A stretch of DNA of 64,000 nucleotides. Source: Roseovarius pelagicus. GTDB lineage: Bacteria > Pseudomonadota > Alphaproteobacteria > Rhodobacterales > Rhodobacteraceae. The notes beneath the pieces were generated by a model. That model saw only the letters and a list, made by a program, of their open reading frames with translations. It was not told where the DNA came from and did not search any database. Location: NCBI RefSeq assembly GCF_025639885.1, contig NZ_CP106738.1, forward strand, positions 1,426,001-1,490,000, written 5' to 3'. The translations under genes were made by a program, and so were the position numbers. Positions 46,123 through 54,848 of this stretch are shown here, in pieces (the first letter of the stretch is position 1; each line of letters opens with the position of its first letter).

Positions 46123-46674
46123 TCACACAGCCCGCGTGAGCAGAACGATAACGAGGATCGGCACAAGCGTTGCATGTGTCACCTCGTCGAACCAGTTGCT
46201 GCTGCCCCAGCCCATGACCCAGACGCCCTGCCCCAGTACCGCGACGAGCGGCAGAAAGACGCTGCCGCTGGCAGCCCCATAGGCACAGATGACAAGCACC
46301 ATGATCGCCACCGGAATCGGTGCATAACCCAGACGGTAGATGTCGACCGGAATCACCCCCATCGCAGCGGCCAGAAAGCCGACGTAAACCAGTAAGATCA
46401 CAACCAGTTCTGCCGTGGCAAACGGCTGAACCGGCAGACCCAGTTGCGCGCCCATATGGCGCAGCGCCAGAGCGGGCAAAAGGATACCGAAGGGCGCCAG
46501 CAGCGCCAGCAGCGCACCCGAAACCAGACTGTTCTGGAACAGCGTCACGGCCGCGATCCCCACCACTGCCCCCAGCATCAGCGACACCGGAGTGCCCATG
46601 ACAAGCCCCGATATCATGCAAACAGCCCAGGTGATCAGAATACCCAACGCCACAGAGGAGAGTGCCGCACTCAT
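46123..46674 (-). CDS. Integral membrane protein of unknown function
   Basis: A 183-residue protein with about five or six hydrophobic helices and short loops. It includes a conserved-looking segment VMGWGSSNWFDEVTHATLVPILV near the C-terminus. No family is recognised. Its ATG overlaps the stop of the upstream sialidase-like gene (ATGA), so the two are translated together and probably act together at the membrane. Confidence 0.7.
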   Translation of the reverse strand: MSAALSSVALGILITWAVCMISGLVMGTPVSLMLGAVVGIAAVTLFQNSLVSGALLALLAPFGILLPALALRHMGAQLGLPVQPFATAELVVILLVYVGFLAAAMGVIPVDIYRLGYAPIPVAIMVLVICAYGAASGSVFLPLVAVLGQGVWVMGWGSSNWFDEVTHATLVPILVIVLLTRAV

Positions 46675-47798
46675 TTCGTCGCCAGCCATGCGGTGTTGAA
46701 TACATGCGCCTTGATCCCGCGCTTGGTCCCCTGCGAATAGGTCAGCGCGAATTCCCCGCCATGCAGGTCGCGCAGCATCGGGTAGCGCAGCGCGCCCTCT
46801 TCGGGTGTAAAACTGTGCAGCAGCCGCCATGTCTCGCCGCCATCCTCGCTCAGCGACAGACGCAGATCGTCGGGGCGCGCCGGGTCATCGTTCATCGCGA
46901 TCAAGATGCGCTCGCCCCCCAACGGCAATGCCGCGACCGGCGCGCTGGGGTTGGCGATCTCGGTCGCGCGTACGCTGCTCCAGCTTTGGCCGCCATCGCG
47001 CGTGTGACTGATCAGCAGCTTGCCGAGCGCGATATCGAAATCGCGCAGGAACGCGACGGCATGTGTGGCGCTGAGCGGAACGATCATCGGTTGAATCGGA
47101 TGCAGGTTCGGCCCGTCGATCCGCGCGGTATCGCGGACCCGGCCATCACGGCCAAAGCGGGCGAGGACGCCGTGCATCTGCCCCATCTCGAAATAGACCG
47201 GCAGGGCATAGGAGCCATCGGCATATTCAACCATTGGCGACTTCACCAGATGCGACCGGTTCAGCAGCGGCGACAGGTTCAGCTTGCGGGCCTGCTGGGG
47301 CATGTCGCCATCCATGCGGATCGCCGCGATCGAGGCCATGGCCCAGCCCCCGACCGACACCACCGTGCTATAGAGCGCGCCGCGCAAGGACTCGTTCTCT
47401 ATCGTGTTGCCCAGCGTCACGACCAACTGACGCGGGGCGAACGCCGCGCCCAGAGCGCCGCGCGTGACAATGCGGCGGGGCGTATCAGATTCCCACGTAC
47501 CGTCGCCGCCCGTAACCGACGCGGCAAAGATGTCCACATCTGCCTGTGCCTCCTTGGAGCCTTCGAACCACAGCACGTCAAAGCCATCGTCGGTCCGCGC
47601 AATACTGGGTGAATGCGCCTGCCCGGTCGCGGCCTTATAGTCCAGAACTGTCTGGAAAAAAGGCGCGGCTTCGGTCCCGACCACCTGCGGCACCGCAAAT
47701 CGCCAGTCCAGCGGCGTGTCGCGCCGGATCGCCCACGCGCTGAGGCAAATGCTGATCGCGGCGAGGCCGAGAGCCGCGTATTGCACCACGCCCAGCAC
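46671..47798 (-). CDS. BNR/sialidase-fold protein with N-terminal membrane anchor
   Basis: A 375-residue protein. One N-terminal helix (about residues 5-23) is followed by a six-bladed propeller of sialidase type: Asp-boxes HTRDGGQSWSS and LSEDGGETWRL, the family segment GLPVYFEMG-like ALPVYFEMGQMHG, and AHSPSIARTDDGFDVLWFEG near the start. The start is taken as GTG 47798, 9 bases after GGAGG; there is no suitable ATG. Relatives are annotated as exo-alpha-sialidase, but catalytic residues could not be confirmed here. It follows qor by 4 bases and overlaps a membrane protein gene. Confidence 0.75.
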   Translation of the reverse strand: MLGVVQYAALGLAAISICLSAWAIRRDTPLDWRFAVPQVVGTEAAPFFQTVLDYKAATGQAHSPSIARTDDGFDVLWFEGSKEAQADVDIFAASVTGGDGTWESDTPRRIVTRGALGAAFAPRQLVVTLGNTIENESLRGALYSTVVSVGGWAMASIAAIRMDGDMPQQARKLNLSPLLNRSHLVKSPMVEYADGSYALPVYFEMGQMHGVLARFGRDGRVRDTARIDGPNLHPIQPMIVPLSATHAVAFLRDFDIALGKLLISHTRDGGQSWSSVRATEIANPSAPVAALPLGGERILIAMNDDPARPDDLRLSLSEDGGETWRLLHSFTPEEGALRYPMLRDLHGGEFALTYSQGTKRGIKAHVFNTAWLATK

Positions 47799-47802
47799 CA
47801 GA

Positions 47803-48783
47803 TCAGACCTCCAGAACGATCTTGCCGATATGGGTGCTGCTTTCCATATGCGCATGGGCCGCAGCGGCATCGGCCAGCGCATAGCTGCTGTCCATGACCG
47901 GTGCCACGCGCCCTGCATCCAGCAACGGCCAGACATCTCGGCGCAGGGCGGCCGCGATATCGGCCTTGGCTTGCACGCTCTGCGGGCGCAGGGTGCTGCC
48001 GGTGATCGTCAGGCGGCGCATCATCATCTGGGCAAAATTCAGCGTTACCTTCGGGCCCTGCAGAAAGGCGATCTGAACCAGTCGTCCATCATCAGCCAGC
48101 GCCTTGACGTTGCGCGGAAGGTAGTCGCCACCGACCATATCGAGGATCAGGTTCGCACCGCCCTCGCCGCGCAGAACCTCGACGAAATCATCATTACGAT
48201 AGTTGATCGCCCGCTCTGCGCCCAGATCTGTGCAAACGGCGCATTTCTCATCCGAGCCAGCGGTGGTGAAAACCCGCGCGCCAAAGACATTGGCCAGCTG
48301 GATCGCCGTCGTGCCGATACCAGACGAGCCACCATGCACCAGAAACCGCTCGCCGGCCTTCAGCCCGCCGCGCTGGAAAACGTTGGACCACACGGTGAAA
48401 AACGTCTCGGGCAGGCATGCGGCCTCTTTCAGGTCCATCCCCGCGGGCACCGGCAGACAATGCGCGGCCGATGTGGCCACATATTCGGCATAGCCACCTC
48501 CCGGCAGCAATGCGCAGACCGCATCGCCCACAGCCCATTCGCTGACACCCGCGCCGATCGCGGCGATCTCTCCCGACGCTTCCAACCCCGGCAGATCGCT
48601 GGCACCGACGGGCGGCGCGTAGGCACCCGCGCGCTGTAAAGCATCAGGGCGGTTCACACCGGCATAGGCCACCTTGATCACCACCTCGCCGACACGCGGC
48701 TGTGGGACGGGGCGCTGCGTCATTTGCAGAACTTCAGGGCCGCCGGGTTGGGTGATCTCAACGGCGTTCATCGTCTTGGTCAT
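47803..48783 (-). CDS. NAD(P)H-quinone oxidoreductase (zinc-free MDR family)
   Basis: A 326-residue cytoplasmic reductase of the quinone oxidoreductase/PIG3 type. It has GVNRPDALQRAGAYAPP at the substrate site, LPGLEASGEIAAIG, the nucleotide-binding HGGSSGIGTTAIQLAN, and no zinc-binding cysteines. It probably reduces quinones or enals with NADPH. It begins 9 bases after the coq9 stop, so it is part of a coq9-qor-sialidase-membrane protein operon. Confidence 0.92.
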   Translation of the reverse strand: MTKTMNAVEITQPGGPEVLQMTQRPVPQPRVGEVVIKVAYAGVNRPDALQRAGAYAPPVGASDLPGLEASGEIAAIGAGVSEWAVGDAVCALLPGGGYAEYVATSAAHCLPVPAGMDLKEAACLPETFFTVWSNVFQRGGLKAGERFLVHGGSSGIGTTAIQLANVFGARVFTTAGSDEKCAVCTDLGAERAINYRNDDFVEVLRGEGGANLILDMVGGDYLPRNVKALADDGRLVQIAFLQGPKVTLNFAQMMMRRLTITGSTLRPQSVQAKADIAAALRRDVWPLLDAGRVAPVMDSSYALADAAAAHAHMESSTHIGKIVLEV

Positions 48784-48792
48784 CGTATATTC

Positions 48793-49509
48793 CTAAGTCT
48801 GATCTTGCTTGCCATGTTTTTCCGAGGCGACGTTCCAATGGCCCGGCATGTTCGGCATCGGCCCGGCCTGCGGCGCGCGTATCCGCGACAACAGGTCCAG
48901 CGGCCCGGCCAGCACACGGGTCAGCACCGGGTTTTCGCGCATTTTCGCCTTGGTCTTCTCAAACTGCATCACGTTATCAATCCGCCGATCCAGAAACGCC
49001 CATGTCGCCGCGTGCCCGTCGCTGTCATCGCCCAGCCAGTAAAGAACGGTACTGCCATAAACGCCTGATAATGTTGCGCGTTTTGTATACCAGTTGATAT
49101 CGTCGGACGTGTCGCCCAGCGCCGTCCAGATGTGATCGCAGGTCTGCCAGATCGCGCGCGCACCATCGGCGGCGTGATGCGGCAGGGCAAACAGCGCCAT
49201 ACCCCGTCGCACCATCTCTCGGTCTTCGACGGCCTCCAGCCGAAACCGCACCGCTGCGGCGATCCGGTCACGAAACCGCATGTCAGCTAAATCCGCCTCT
49301 TCCAGACGCGCCAGCATCGCAGCGTCCCCCGCCGCATGATACGCCAGCGCAAGGTCAACCGCACCACGCGGGAACAGCGCCCGCGCGACGCCCGGTGCCA
49401 CCCCGGCATCACGCGCCGCCGCGTCAAAACTGATCTGGCTCCAGCCGTCGAACGGCACATGGGTCGCGGCGGCCTTCAGCATCTCGGTGGTCAGATCCGG
49501 TTCGGTCAT
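48793..49509 (-). CDS. COQ9 family protein (ubiquinone biosynthesis)
   Basis: A 238-residue TetR-like helical protein of the COQ9 family, a lipid-binding accessory factor for the COQ7-type hydroxylation step of ubiquinone synthesis in alphaproteobacteria and mitochondria. It starts with a helix-turn-helix-like region (WSQISFDAAARDAGVAPGVARALFPRGAVDLA) and continues with DINWYTKRATLSGVYGSTVLYWLGD and DRRIDNVMQFEKTK, which are diagnostic. The ATG at 49509 has a GGGAGA ribosome site. It is the first gene of the operon and diverges from rpsU. Confidence 0.92.
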   Translation of the reverse strand: MTEPDLTTEMLKAAATHVPFDGWSQISFDAAARDAGVAPGVARALFPRGAVDLALAYHAAGDAAMLARLEEADLADMRFRDRIAAAVRFRLEAVEDREMVRRGMALFALPHHAADGARAIWQTCDHIWTALGDTSDDINWYTKRATLSGVYGSTVLYWLGDDSDGHAATWAFLDRRIDNVMQFEKTKAKMRENPVLTRVLAGPLDLLSRIRAPQAGPMPNMPGHWNVASEKHGKQDQT

Positions 49510-49620
49510 ATTGTCTCTCCCAGGCTCGGGTCGCACCCTAGACAAATCCGCCGGGCTTTGCTATAGACCCGCTTCCTGCAATCTCTTGCAACTCAAACTT
49601 AGAAAGGTGGTGAAAACCAC

Positions 49621-49827
49621 ATGCAGGTTAGTGTACGCGACAACAACGTCGATCAGGCGCTCCGCGCCCTGAAGAAAAAGCTACAGCGCGAAGGTGTGTT
49701 TCGGGAAATGAAGCTCAAGCAACATTTCGAGAAACCATCCGAGAAAAAAGCGCGCGAAAAAGCTGAAGCTATCCGTCGTGCCCGTAAACTGGCACGTAAG
49801 AAAGCCCAGCGCGAAGGTATGCTCTAA
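49621..49827 (+). CDS. rpsU: 30S ribosomal protein S21
   Basis: The 68-residue basic protein of the small ribosomal subunit ([29 protein letters not shown]... ), important for start-site selection. The sequence and length are typical of alphaproteobacteria, with a lysine/arginine-rich tail. A GAAAGGTGG ribosome site lies just ahead. It is monocistronic, with a terminator downstream. Confidence 0.97.
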   Translation: MQVSVRDNNVDQALRALKKKLQREGVFREMKLKQHFEKPSEKKAREKAEAIRRARKLARKKAQREGML

Positions 49828-49925
49828 GCAGCCTTTGACGGCTTGATCCGCACCAAAAGATGCGTGCATCCCGAAAAATGAAATATCGGTTTTCGGGCCA
49901 AGATGCGCGAATGACAAAAGTGACG

Positions 49926-49953
49926 ACCCCCGAGGCTTTGCCGCGGGGGTTTG
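49926..49953 (+). terminator. Terminator-like hairpin downstream of rpsU
   Basis: ACCCCCG and CGGGGGT form a 7-bp GC-rich stem around an 11-base loop, followed by TTGTCGTT. It lies about 100 bases after the rpsU stop. The rest of the 49828-50084 gap shows nothing else. Confidence 0.6.
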
Positions 49954-50084
49954 TCGTTCCCCGAAGTCAGCGAATCGCACCGCCCCGGATCGGCGCCAGA
50001 TCGCCATCGAAGCGTTTGCACTTGATGGAACCGGGGCGCTCGCATATCTCAGCGACAGATTTCGATTGCTGGAAAGAAGTTTGA

Positions 50085-50747
50085 ATGACACTGCTGAGCC
50101 AGATTGACCGCGCCCTGATGGCGCTGATTGCGGCGGTTCTGGCCGCATCCGTGGTCATCGCATTCGTGAATCCCACATATTTCTGGGCCACATTCGCCGC
50201 CGAAGATGGCTTGGTCGAATACGGCACTGCGATCTGCCTGTTTGCCTCCAGCGTGGTTCTGGCCTTCAACGCGCGCGGGACTTCCGCCCGTGGCCTGCGA
50301 TTGGCCGCCGTATTGACGATGCTCTATGCGCTGATGTTCTTTCTCGCTGCGGGCGAAGAAGTATCGTGGGGCCAGCGCGTGTTCGGCTGGGAATCCGGCG
50401 AGTTTTTCCAGAACAACAACAAGCAGGATGAAACCAATTTTCACAACCTGATGATTGGTGACATTCATCTGACCAAAACGCTGTTTGGCCCAATCCTGAC
50501 GTTCTGCATCCTGCTCTATCTGGTGGTTTTGCCGCTGCTCTATACCCGCAGCCCGCGCATCGCAGCCCTTGCAGACCGGTTCGCGGTGCCGGTGCCATGG
50601 CTGCGGCATGGTCTGATCGCGCTGGTGGCCAGCATCATCATCACGGTGATTGACGTGCAGCGTAAATGGGAAGTGTATGAACTGGTGTTCAGCCTGCTGA
50701 CCGTGTCGATCTTCCTGTTGCCGCAGAACCGCGACAAGGTTACGTGA
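50085..50747 (+). CDS. Polytopic membrane protein of unknown function
   Basis: A 220-residue protein with about six helices. The most striking part is the loop after helix 3, AAGEEVSWGQRVFGWESGEFFQNNNKQDETNFHNL, seen at about residues 87-121: the EE-SWGQR and E-NFHN residues look like a conserved polar site within the membrane surface. Similar proteins occur widely as uncharacterised membrane proteins. There is no operon partner; it is convergent with the aspartoacylase-like gene (3 bases apart). Confidence 0.72.
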   Translation: MTLLSQIDRALMALIAAVLAASVVIAFVNPTYFWATFAAEDGLVEYGTAICLFASSVVLAFNARGTSARGLRLAAVLTMLYALMFFLAAGEEVSWGQRVFGWESGEFFQNNNKQDETNFHNLMIGDIHLTKTLFGPILTFCILLYLVVLPLLYTRSPRIAALADRFAVPVPWLRHGLIALVASIIITVIDVQRKWEVYELVFSLLTVSIFLLPQNRDKVT

Positions 50748-50750
50748 TCG

Positions 50751-51785
50751 TCAGATGATCTCGTCCTCATCATAGAGCGGTGCCGCGTCCATATGCGCGC
50801 TGACCCCTTCGGCGGCGGCCTCGGCGCGCGCGGTTTCAGCGATGTGAAACAGCGCCTCGCCCTCATAGACCACCGGCATGTTGGTGCGCCCGATGATGAT
50901 ACCTTCCTCGTCGGCGATCACCTCGGTCTCGACCTCGCCGAACGGATCTGACACGGCACCCAGTACTGTGCCGGGTGCCACCGTGGCCCCGGTCGGCAGG
51001 TACCCGCGAAACAGCCCTCCCGCCGGGGCGCGATACCAGCTTGACCCGCCACACATCACGCTGCGCGCCTTTGTGCGCGGCACCGCGCGGGCGGCCAGCA
51101 TCCCCAGTTCGTGCATCACGCGCAGGATGCCCGCAACTCCCGCCCGCGCCGCCAGTTCGTCAAAGCGCAGCCCCTCGCCACCCTCGTACAGCAGCACGTC
51201 GATGCCCGCCTCTTCGGCCGCCATCCGCAGCGATCCCTCGCGCAGCTTCGAATTCAGCATCACTGGCGCGCCAAAGGCCCGGCCCAAGGCCGCCAATCGC
51301 GCGTTTCCCGGTGACAGACGTATCTGCGGCAGGTTGGTGCGGTGGATCGCAGCGGAATGCAGATCAATCCCCACCTGCGCGCGCAACACCACCTCGGTCA
51401 TAAAAATATGCGCCAGCCGCGACGCCATCGACCCCTCTGGCCCGCCGGGAAAACAGCGGTTCAAATCACGCCGGTCCGGCAGATAGCGCGCATTGTTGAG
51501 AAATCCGTAAGTATTCACGATCGGCACCGCCAGCAGCGTCCCCGCCATCGACTTCAGCGCCTTGGCCTTTAGCAGCCTGCGCACGATCTCGACCCCGATC
51601 ACCTCGTCGCCATGCACCGCCGCCGAGACGAACATCACCGGCCCCGGTTTGCGCCCATGTGCCACATGCACCGATAAATTGACCGGCGTATGGTCCGACA
51701 ATGTGCTAACGGGTATGTCCACCGTCGCTCGTGTTCCCGGCGCGATGCTCTGCCCGCCAATCTCGAACGCCTCGCGTTTGGCCAT
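50751..51785 (-). CDS. Succinylglutamate desuccinylase/aspartoacylase family hydrolase
   Basis: Zinc-dependent amidohydrolase of the M14 AstE/AspA group, 344 residues. It has the zinc ligands in SAAVHGDEVIG (HxxE) and DLHSAA, the substrate Arg region LPDRRDLNRCFPGG, and a C-terminal beta domain (GYLPTGATVAPGTVLGAVSD). It would remove an acyl group from an N-acyl amino acid; the exact substrate is unknown, as no arginine-succinyl or ectoine genes are near. The start at 51785 has AAAGG ahead. Genes annotated this way in roseobacters often stand alone. Confidence 0.9.
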   Translation of the reverse strand: MAKREAFEIGGQSIAPGTRATVDIPVSTLSDHTPVNLSVHVAHGRKPGPVMFVSAAVHGDEVIGVEIVRRLLKAKALKSMAGTLLAVPIVNTYGFLNNARYLPDRRDLNRCFPGGPEGSMASRLAHIFMTEVVLRAQVGIDLHSAAIHRTNLPQIRLSPGNARLAALGRAFGAPVMLNSKLREGSLRMAAEEAGIDVLLYEGGEGLRFDELAARAGVAGILRVMHELGMLAARAVPRTKARSVMCGGSSWYRAPAGGLFRGYLPTGATVAPGTVLGAVSDPFGEVETEVIADEEGIIIGRTNMPVVYEGEALFHIAETARAEAAAEGVSAHMDAAPLYDEDEII

Positions 51786-52052
51786 ATCGGTGCCTTTCTT
51801 TGCTCCCTCAGCGATAGGCAAGTTCCGCTCTGGTGTCTATCAGGTAGGCAGGAAGGCTGCCTCGGTCCCGGCCCCCGGCATATTTCGCCGTCGACGCACG
51901 GCGTCCGAAATTACGCCCATCCGCAACGGTCGCGATGACAGATATGCACTTTTCGTTCTGCGTGGCGATCCGATATTGACGCAGGACGCCAAATCGCTAG
52001 AAGCAGCGTGCATTATCCGCATGGTCCACCCCGGACCAGTGCAGACCGGGAT

Positions 52053-52128
52053 GCCGCTGTAGCTCAGATGGTAGAGCACGTCATTCGTAATGATGGGGTC
52101 GGGGGTTCGAGTCCCTTCAGCGGCACCA
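52053..52128 (+). tRNA. tRNA-Thr (anticodon CGT)
   Basis: A 76-base cloverleaf including encoded CCA. The acceptor stem is GCCGCTG / CAGCGGC, the D arm GCTC...GAGC, the anticodon stem CGTCA / TGATG around the loop TTCGTAA (anticodon CGT, reads ACG), and the T arm GGGGG-TTCGAGT-CCC(TT). The gap before it (51786-52052) shows no gene. Confidence 0.95.
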
Positions 52129-52133
52129 AAGGG

Positions 52134-52150
52134 CTTTCGCAAAGCGAAAG
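52134..52150 (+). terminator. Hairpin after tRNA-Thr
   Basis: CTTTCGC-AAA-GCGAAAG is a perfect 7-bp stem with a 3-base loop, 5 bases after the tRNA end. There is no T run, so it may be a processing or termination signal. Nothing else is seen in 52151-52372. Confidence 0.4.
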
Positions 52151-52372
52151 ACCGGGAACACTCACCGCACTGCATGGCGTGGCAGTCGTTTTGTGAGAAC
52201 GACAAGAACTTTGACGGCTCTGGGTCACGCCAGCCACCTGCATCACAGGTTTTCCCGGACCATCCCCTGATACGCGTCGTCGCAACTGATCATGTGACCG
52301 CTCAAAGCCGGATACCGGCGCAAAGACGATCACGTTCTGGTCACCTCTCATCCACCCGGCTATAGCAAGGGC

Positions 52373-52711
52373 ATGACCGATACCCTGCCCCCGTGCCCCG
52401 AATGTGCCTCGACATACACCTATCCTGTGGATGCCTTGCTCAACTGCCCTGAATGCGGCCATGAATGGTCCCCCGAGACAGCAGATAGTGCTGACGAAAT
52501 ACGCGATAGCGTCGGCAACGTGCTGGCGGATGGCGACACTGTCACCGTCATTAAGGATCTGAAGGTCAAGGGATCATCATCCGTTGTAAAGGTCGGCACC
52601 AAGGTTCGCGGCATTCGTCTGGTCGACGGCGATCACGACATTGATTGCAAGATTCCGGGCTTTGGCCAGATGAGCCTGAAATCCCAGTTCGTCAAGAAAG
52701 TCTCTGACTGA
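52373..52711 (+). CDS. PhnA/YjdM-family zinc-ribbon protein
   Basis: A 112-residue cytoplasmic protein with an N-terminal zinc ribbon ([14 protein letters not shown]...[10 protein letters not shown], four cysteines) and the C-terminal PhnA domain ([36 protein letters not shown]). It was named for the phosphonate locus of E. coli, but no phosphonate genes are near, and the true function is unclear. It is convergent with the ZIP transporter gene. Confidence 0.92.
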   Translation: MTDTLPPCPECASTYTYPVDALLNCPECGHEWSPETADSADEIRDSVGNVLADGDTVTVIKDLKVKGSSSVVKVGTKVRGIRLVDGDHDIDCKIPGFGQMSLKSQFVKKVSD

Positions 52712-52737
52712 CGTTTCGCACGACAGCGACGCAACCT

Positions 52738-53451
52738 TTAGGCCACCATCAAATGCCCAGCCAGCCCCAGCGCAAATCCCGCCACTGCCCCCAGCGGCGG
52801 TGCCCAGGCACGTTCCAGCCGGACACCCGGTGCGATATCCTCGAATAGCAAATACAGGATCCCACCCGCAGCAAAGAGCATGATCGCCCCCAACACCTCG
52901 GGTTGATCGCCCAGCACGGTCAGGCCGAACCACGCGGATATCGGCCCCAGTGCGACAATCATGACGAACAGGATCAGAATGCGCGCCGTTCGACGCCCGG
53001 CGTCCTGCATTTCGCGAAACGCGTTGAACCCTTCGGGCAGGTTTTGCAGCGCAATCAACCCGGCCATCAACACCGCGACCCCCGGATCACCGGCGATCAG
53101 CGCACCAAGCGCCATCGCCTCTGGCACAAAGTCCAGCAGCATCGCCATCAGTTGCGCACCCGTGCCGCCCCGGTTCTGAATCGCCCGGTCGACGCAGCAG
53201 AAAAACGCGCCCCCTGCCACAAACCAGAACAGCACAGCCAGCGGTGCCAGCCGGTCCGCCCCTTCAGGCACCAGAACCAATGCGATAGCTGAGAAAAGCG
53301 CGCCACCGCCAAAGGCGATGACACTATGGCGAAACTCGTCTTCCAGCCAGCCGGGCAGACACTTCTCCTGCGTTGCCAGCAACGCGCCCACCGGGATCGT
53401 CGCTCCCGCCATCCCCGCCAGCAACAGCGCCTGTGTCAGCGTCTCGGCCAT
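52738..53451 (-). CDS. ZIP-family metal transporter
   Basis: A 237-residue membrane protein with about eight helices, ZIP type, which would import zinc or another divalent metal. The second half carries the family core LLDFVPEAMALGALI and ALQNLPEGFNAF, in which Glu, Asn and Asp residues of helices IV and V form the metal path (xNxPEG motif). It starts 7 bases after the sdhB stop and so is probably the last gene of the succinate dehydrogenase operon, an unusual partner. Confidence 0.88.
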   Translation of the reverse strand: MAETLTQALLLAGMAGATIPVGALLATQEKCLPGWLEDEFRHSVIAFGGGALFSAIALVLVPEGADRLAPLAVLFWFVAGGAFFCCVDRAIQNRGGTGAQLMAMLLDFVPEAMALGALIAGDPGVAVLMAGLIALQNLPEGFNAFREMQDAGRRTARILILFVMIVALGPISAWFGLTVLGDQPEVLGAIMLFAAGGILYLLFEDIAPGVRLERAWAPPLGAVAGFALGLAGHLMVA

Positions 53452-53458
53452 CCGCTAA

Positions 53459-54238
53459 TCAAACGACGCGTTCGACCATCATCTTCTTGATCTCTGCGAT
53501 CGCCTTGGCCGGGTTCAGACCCTTGGGGCATGTCTTGGTGCAGTTCATGATCGTGTGACAACGGTACAGCTTGAACGGATCTTCCAAATCATCCAGCCGT
53601 TCGCCGGTCGCCTCGTCGCGGCTGTCGATGATCCAGCGATAGGCGTGCAGCAGCGCGGCGGGCCCGAGGTACTTGTCACCATTCCACCAATAACTTGGGC
53701 AGGCGGTCGAGCAACTGGCGCACATGACGCACTCATATAGACCATCCAGCTTGGCCCGGTCCTCGATGGATTGTTTCCACTCCTTCGCGGGACGGTTTGT
53801 CTTGGTTTCCAGCCACGGCATAATGCTGGCGTGCTGAGCATAGAAATGCGTCAGGTCGGGGATCAGATCACGCACCACCGGCATGTGCGGCAGCGGATAG
53901 ATTTTCACATCGCCCTTGATCTCGTCCATGCCATAGATGCAGGCCAGCGTGTTGATCCCGTCGATGTTCATCGCGCAGGACCCACAGATACCCTCGCGGC
54001 ACGAGCGGCGGAAACTCAGCGTCGGGTCAATCTCTGTCTTGATCTTGATCAGCGCGTCCAGAACCATCGGCCCGCAGGTATCCATATCGACAAAATACGT
54101 GTCCACGCTGGGATTTTTGCCGTCATCTGGCGTCCAGCGGTAGATGCTGAACTTGCGCAAGTTCTTGGCGCCAGCCGGTTTGGGCCACGTCTTGCCGGTG
54201 GTAATCCGGCTGTTCTTGGGCAGGGTGAGTTGAACCAT
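53459..54238 (-). CDS. sdhB: Succinate dehydrogenase iron-sulfur subunit
   Basis: A 259-residue subunit of complex II. It has three cluster motifs: [21 protein letters not shown] for [2Fe-2S], and [16 protein letters not shown] with [17 protein letters not shown] for [4Fe-4S] and [3Fe-4S]. The start [20 protein letters not shown] and length are as in other alphaproteobacteria. It is the last sdh subunit in the operon, separated from sdhA by two small exported-protein genes. Confidence 0.97.
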   Translation of the reverse strand: MVQLTLPKNSRITTGKTWPKPAGAKNLRKFSIYRWTPDDGKNPSVDTYFVDMDTCGPMVLDALIKIKTEIDPTLSFRRSCREGICGSCAMNIDGINTLACIYGMDEIKGDVKIYPLPHMPVVRDLIPDLTHFYAQHASIMPWLETKTNRPAKEWKQSIEDRAKLDGLYECVMCASCSTACPSYWWNGDKYLGPAALLHAYRWIIDSRDEATGERLDDLEDPFKLYRCHTIMNCTKTCPKGLNPAKAIAEIKKMMVERVV

Positions 54239-54253
54239 GTGCGTCTACTCCGT

Positions 54254-54604
54254 TCAGCCGCCCAACAGCGCGATGCTGTTCTGGGCAATACATTCTATGG
54301 CCTCGGGACGTTGTGCTATTTCCAGCACGTCCCGCGCCGTTTCTTCTGTGACGCCGGTGACGGATGCCCCGGCGATGGAAATAATCTCTCCGGCGCTGGC
54401 CGCATCGATGATGCAATCGGTCACCGGGGCTGCGTTCACACCGGGAAACCGCTGCTGCACAACGCCGTTCACCACCCTTTTGGCCCGATCCTGCGCCAGC
54501 GTGTCGGCGGCTTCATTGGCTGCGGTGCAACCGCTCAGCGTCAGCGCCACAATAACACCCGCACCAACGAGGTTCGCACCGCGATATCTCGCCCCGCGTT
54601 CCAC
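54254..54604 (-). CDS. Putative lipoprotein in the sdh operon
   Basis: A 116-residue protein. A basic N-terminus and hydrophobic stretch end in the lipobox LTLSGC (Cys about residue 26). The mature part has a TDCIIDAASAGEIISIA segment with Cys and a later ECIAQNSIALL Cys, which may form a disulfide. No known family. It sits between sdhA and sdhB with 1-base and 15-base gaps, so it is co-transcribed with complex II genes. Confidence 0.72.
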   Translation of the reverse strand: MERGARYRGANLVGAGVIVALTLSGCTAANEAADTLAQDRAKRVVNGVVQQRFPGVNAAPVTDCIIDAASAGEIISIAGASVTGVTEETARDVLEIAQRPEAIECIAQNSIALLGG

Positions 54605-54605
54605 C

Positions 54606-54848
54606 TTAGCTTAGCCCCTGCGCCACGCAGTTGCGCACAGTGTCCTTTTCGGCAGAGCTCAGGCCCATGCGATTGTCAAACTTGATGGCAATCGCGCCGC
54701 TCTCCCGCTTTTCGGTCGAAAAGATGATCTGCGTCGCCTCTGTATGGCTAAAGATACACTGTGAAATCAGCGCATTCACCTGATCCTGCGTCTGTGCCAG
54801 TGTCGGCGTAGCCGCCAACCCCGCGATAAGGCCCAGCACCACCCGCAT
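54606..54848 (-). CDS. Small exported protein in the sdh operon
   Basis: An 80-residue protein with a signal peptide (cut after LAQ or TLA, about residue 17) and two cysteines in the mature part (SQCIFSH and RNCVAQG). Its start overlaps the sdhA stop by one base (TGATG), which implies coupled translation. No family is recognised. Like its neighbour, it may be a periplasmic partner of the operon, or a passenger. Confidence 0.7.
   Translation of the reverse strand: MRVVLGLIAGLAATPTLAQTQDQVNALISQCIFSHTEATQIIFSTEKRESGAIAIKFDNRMGLSSAEKDTVRNCVAQGLS

Noticed and set aside
52053..52128. tRNA-Thr as an attachment site for an integrated element
   Set aside because: No integrase, no repeat of the tRNA 3' end and no foreign-looking genes were seen on either side.
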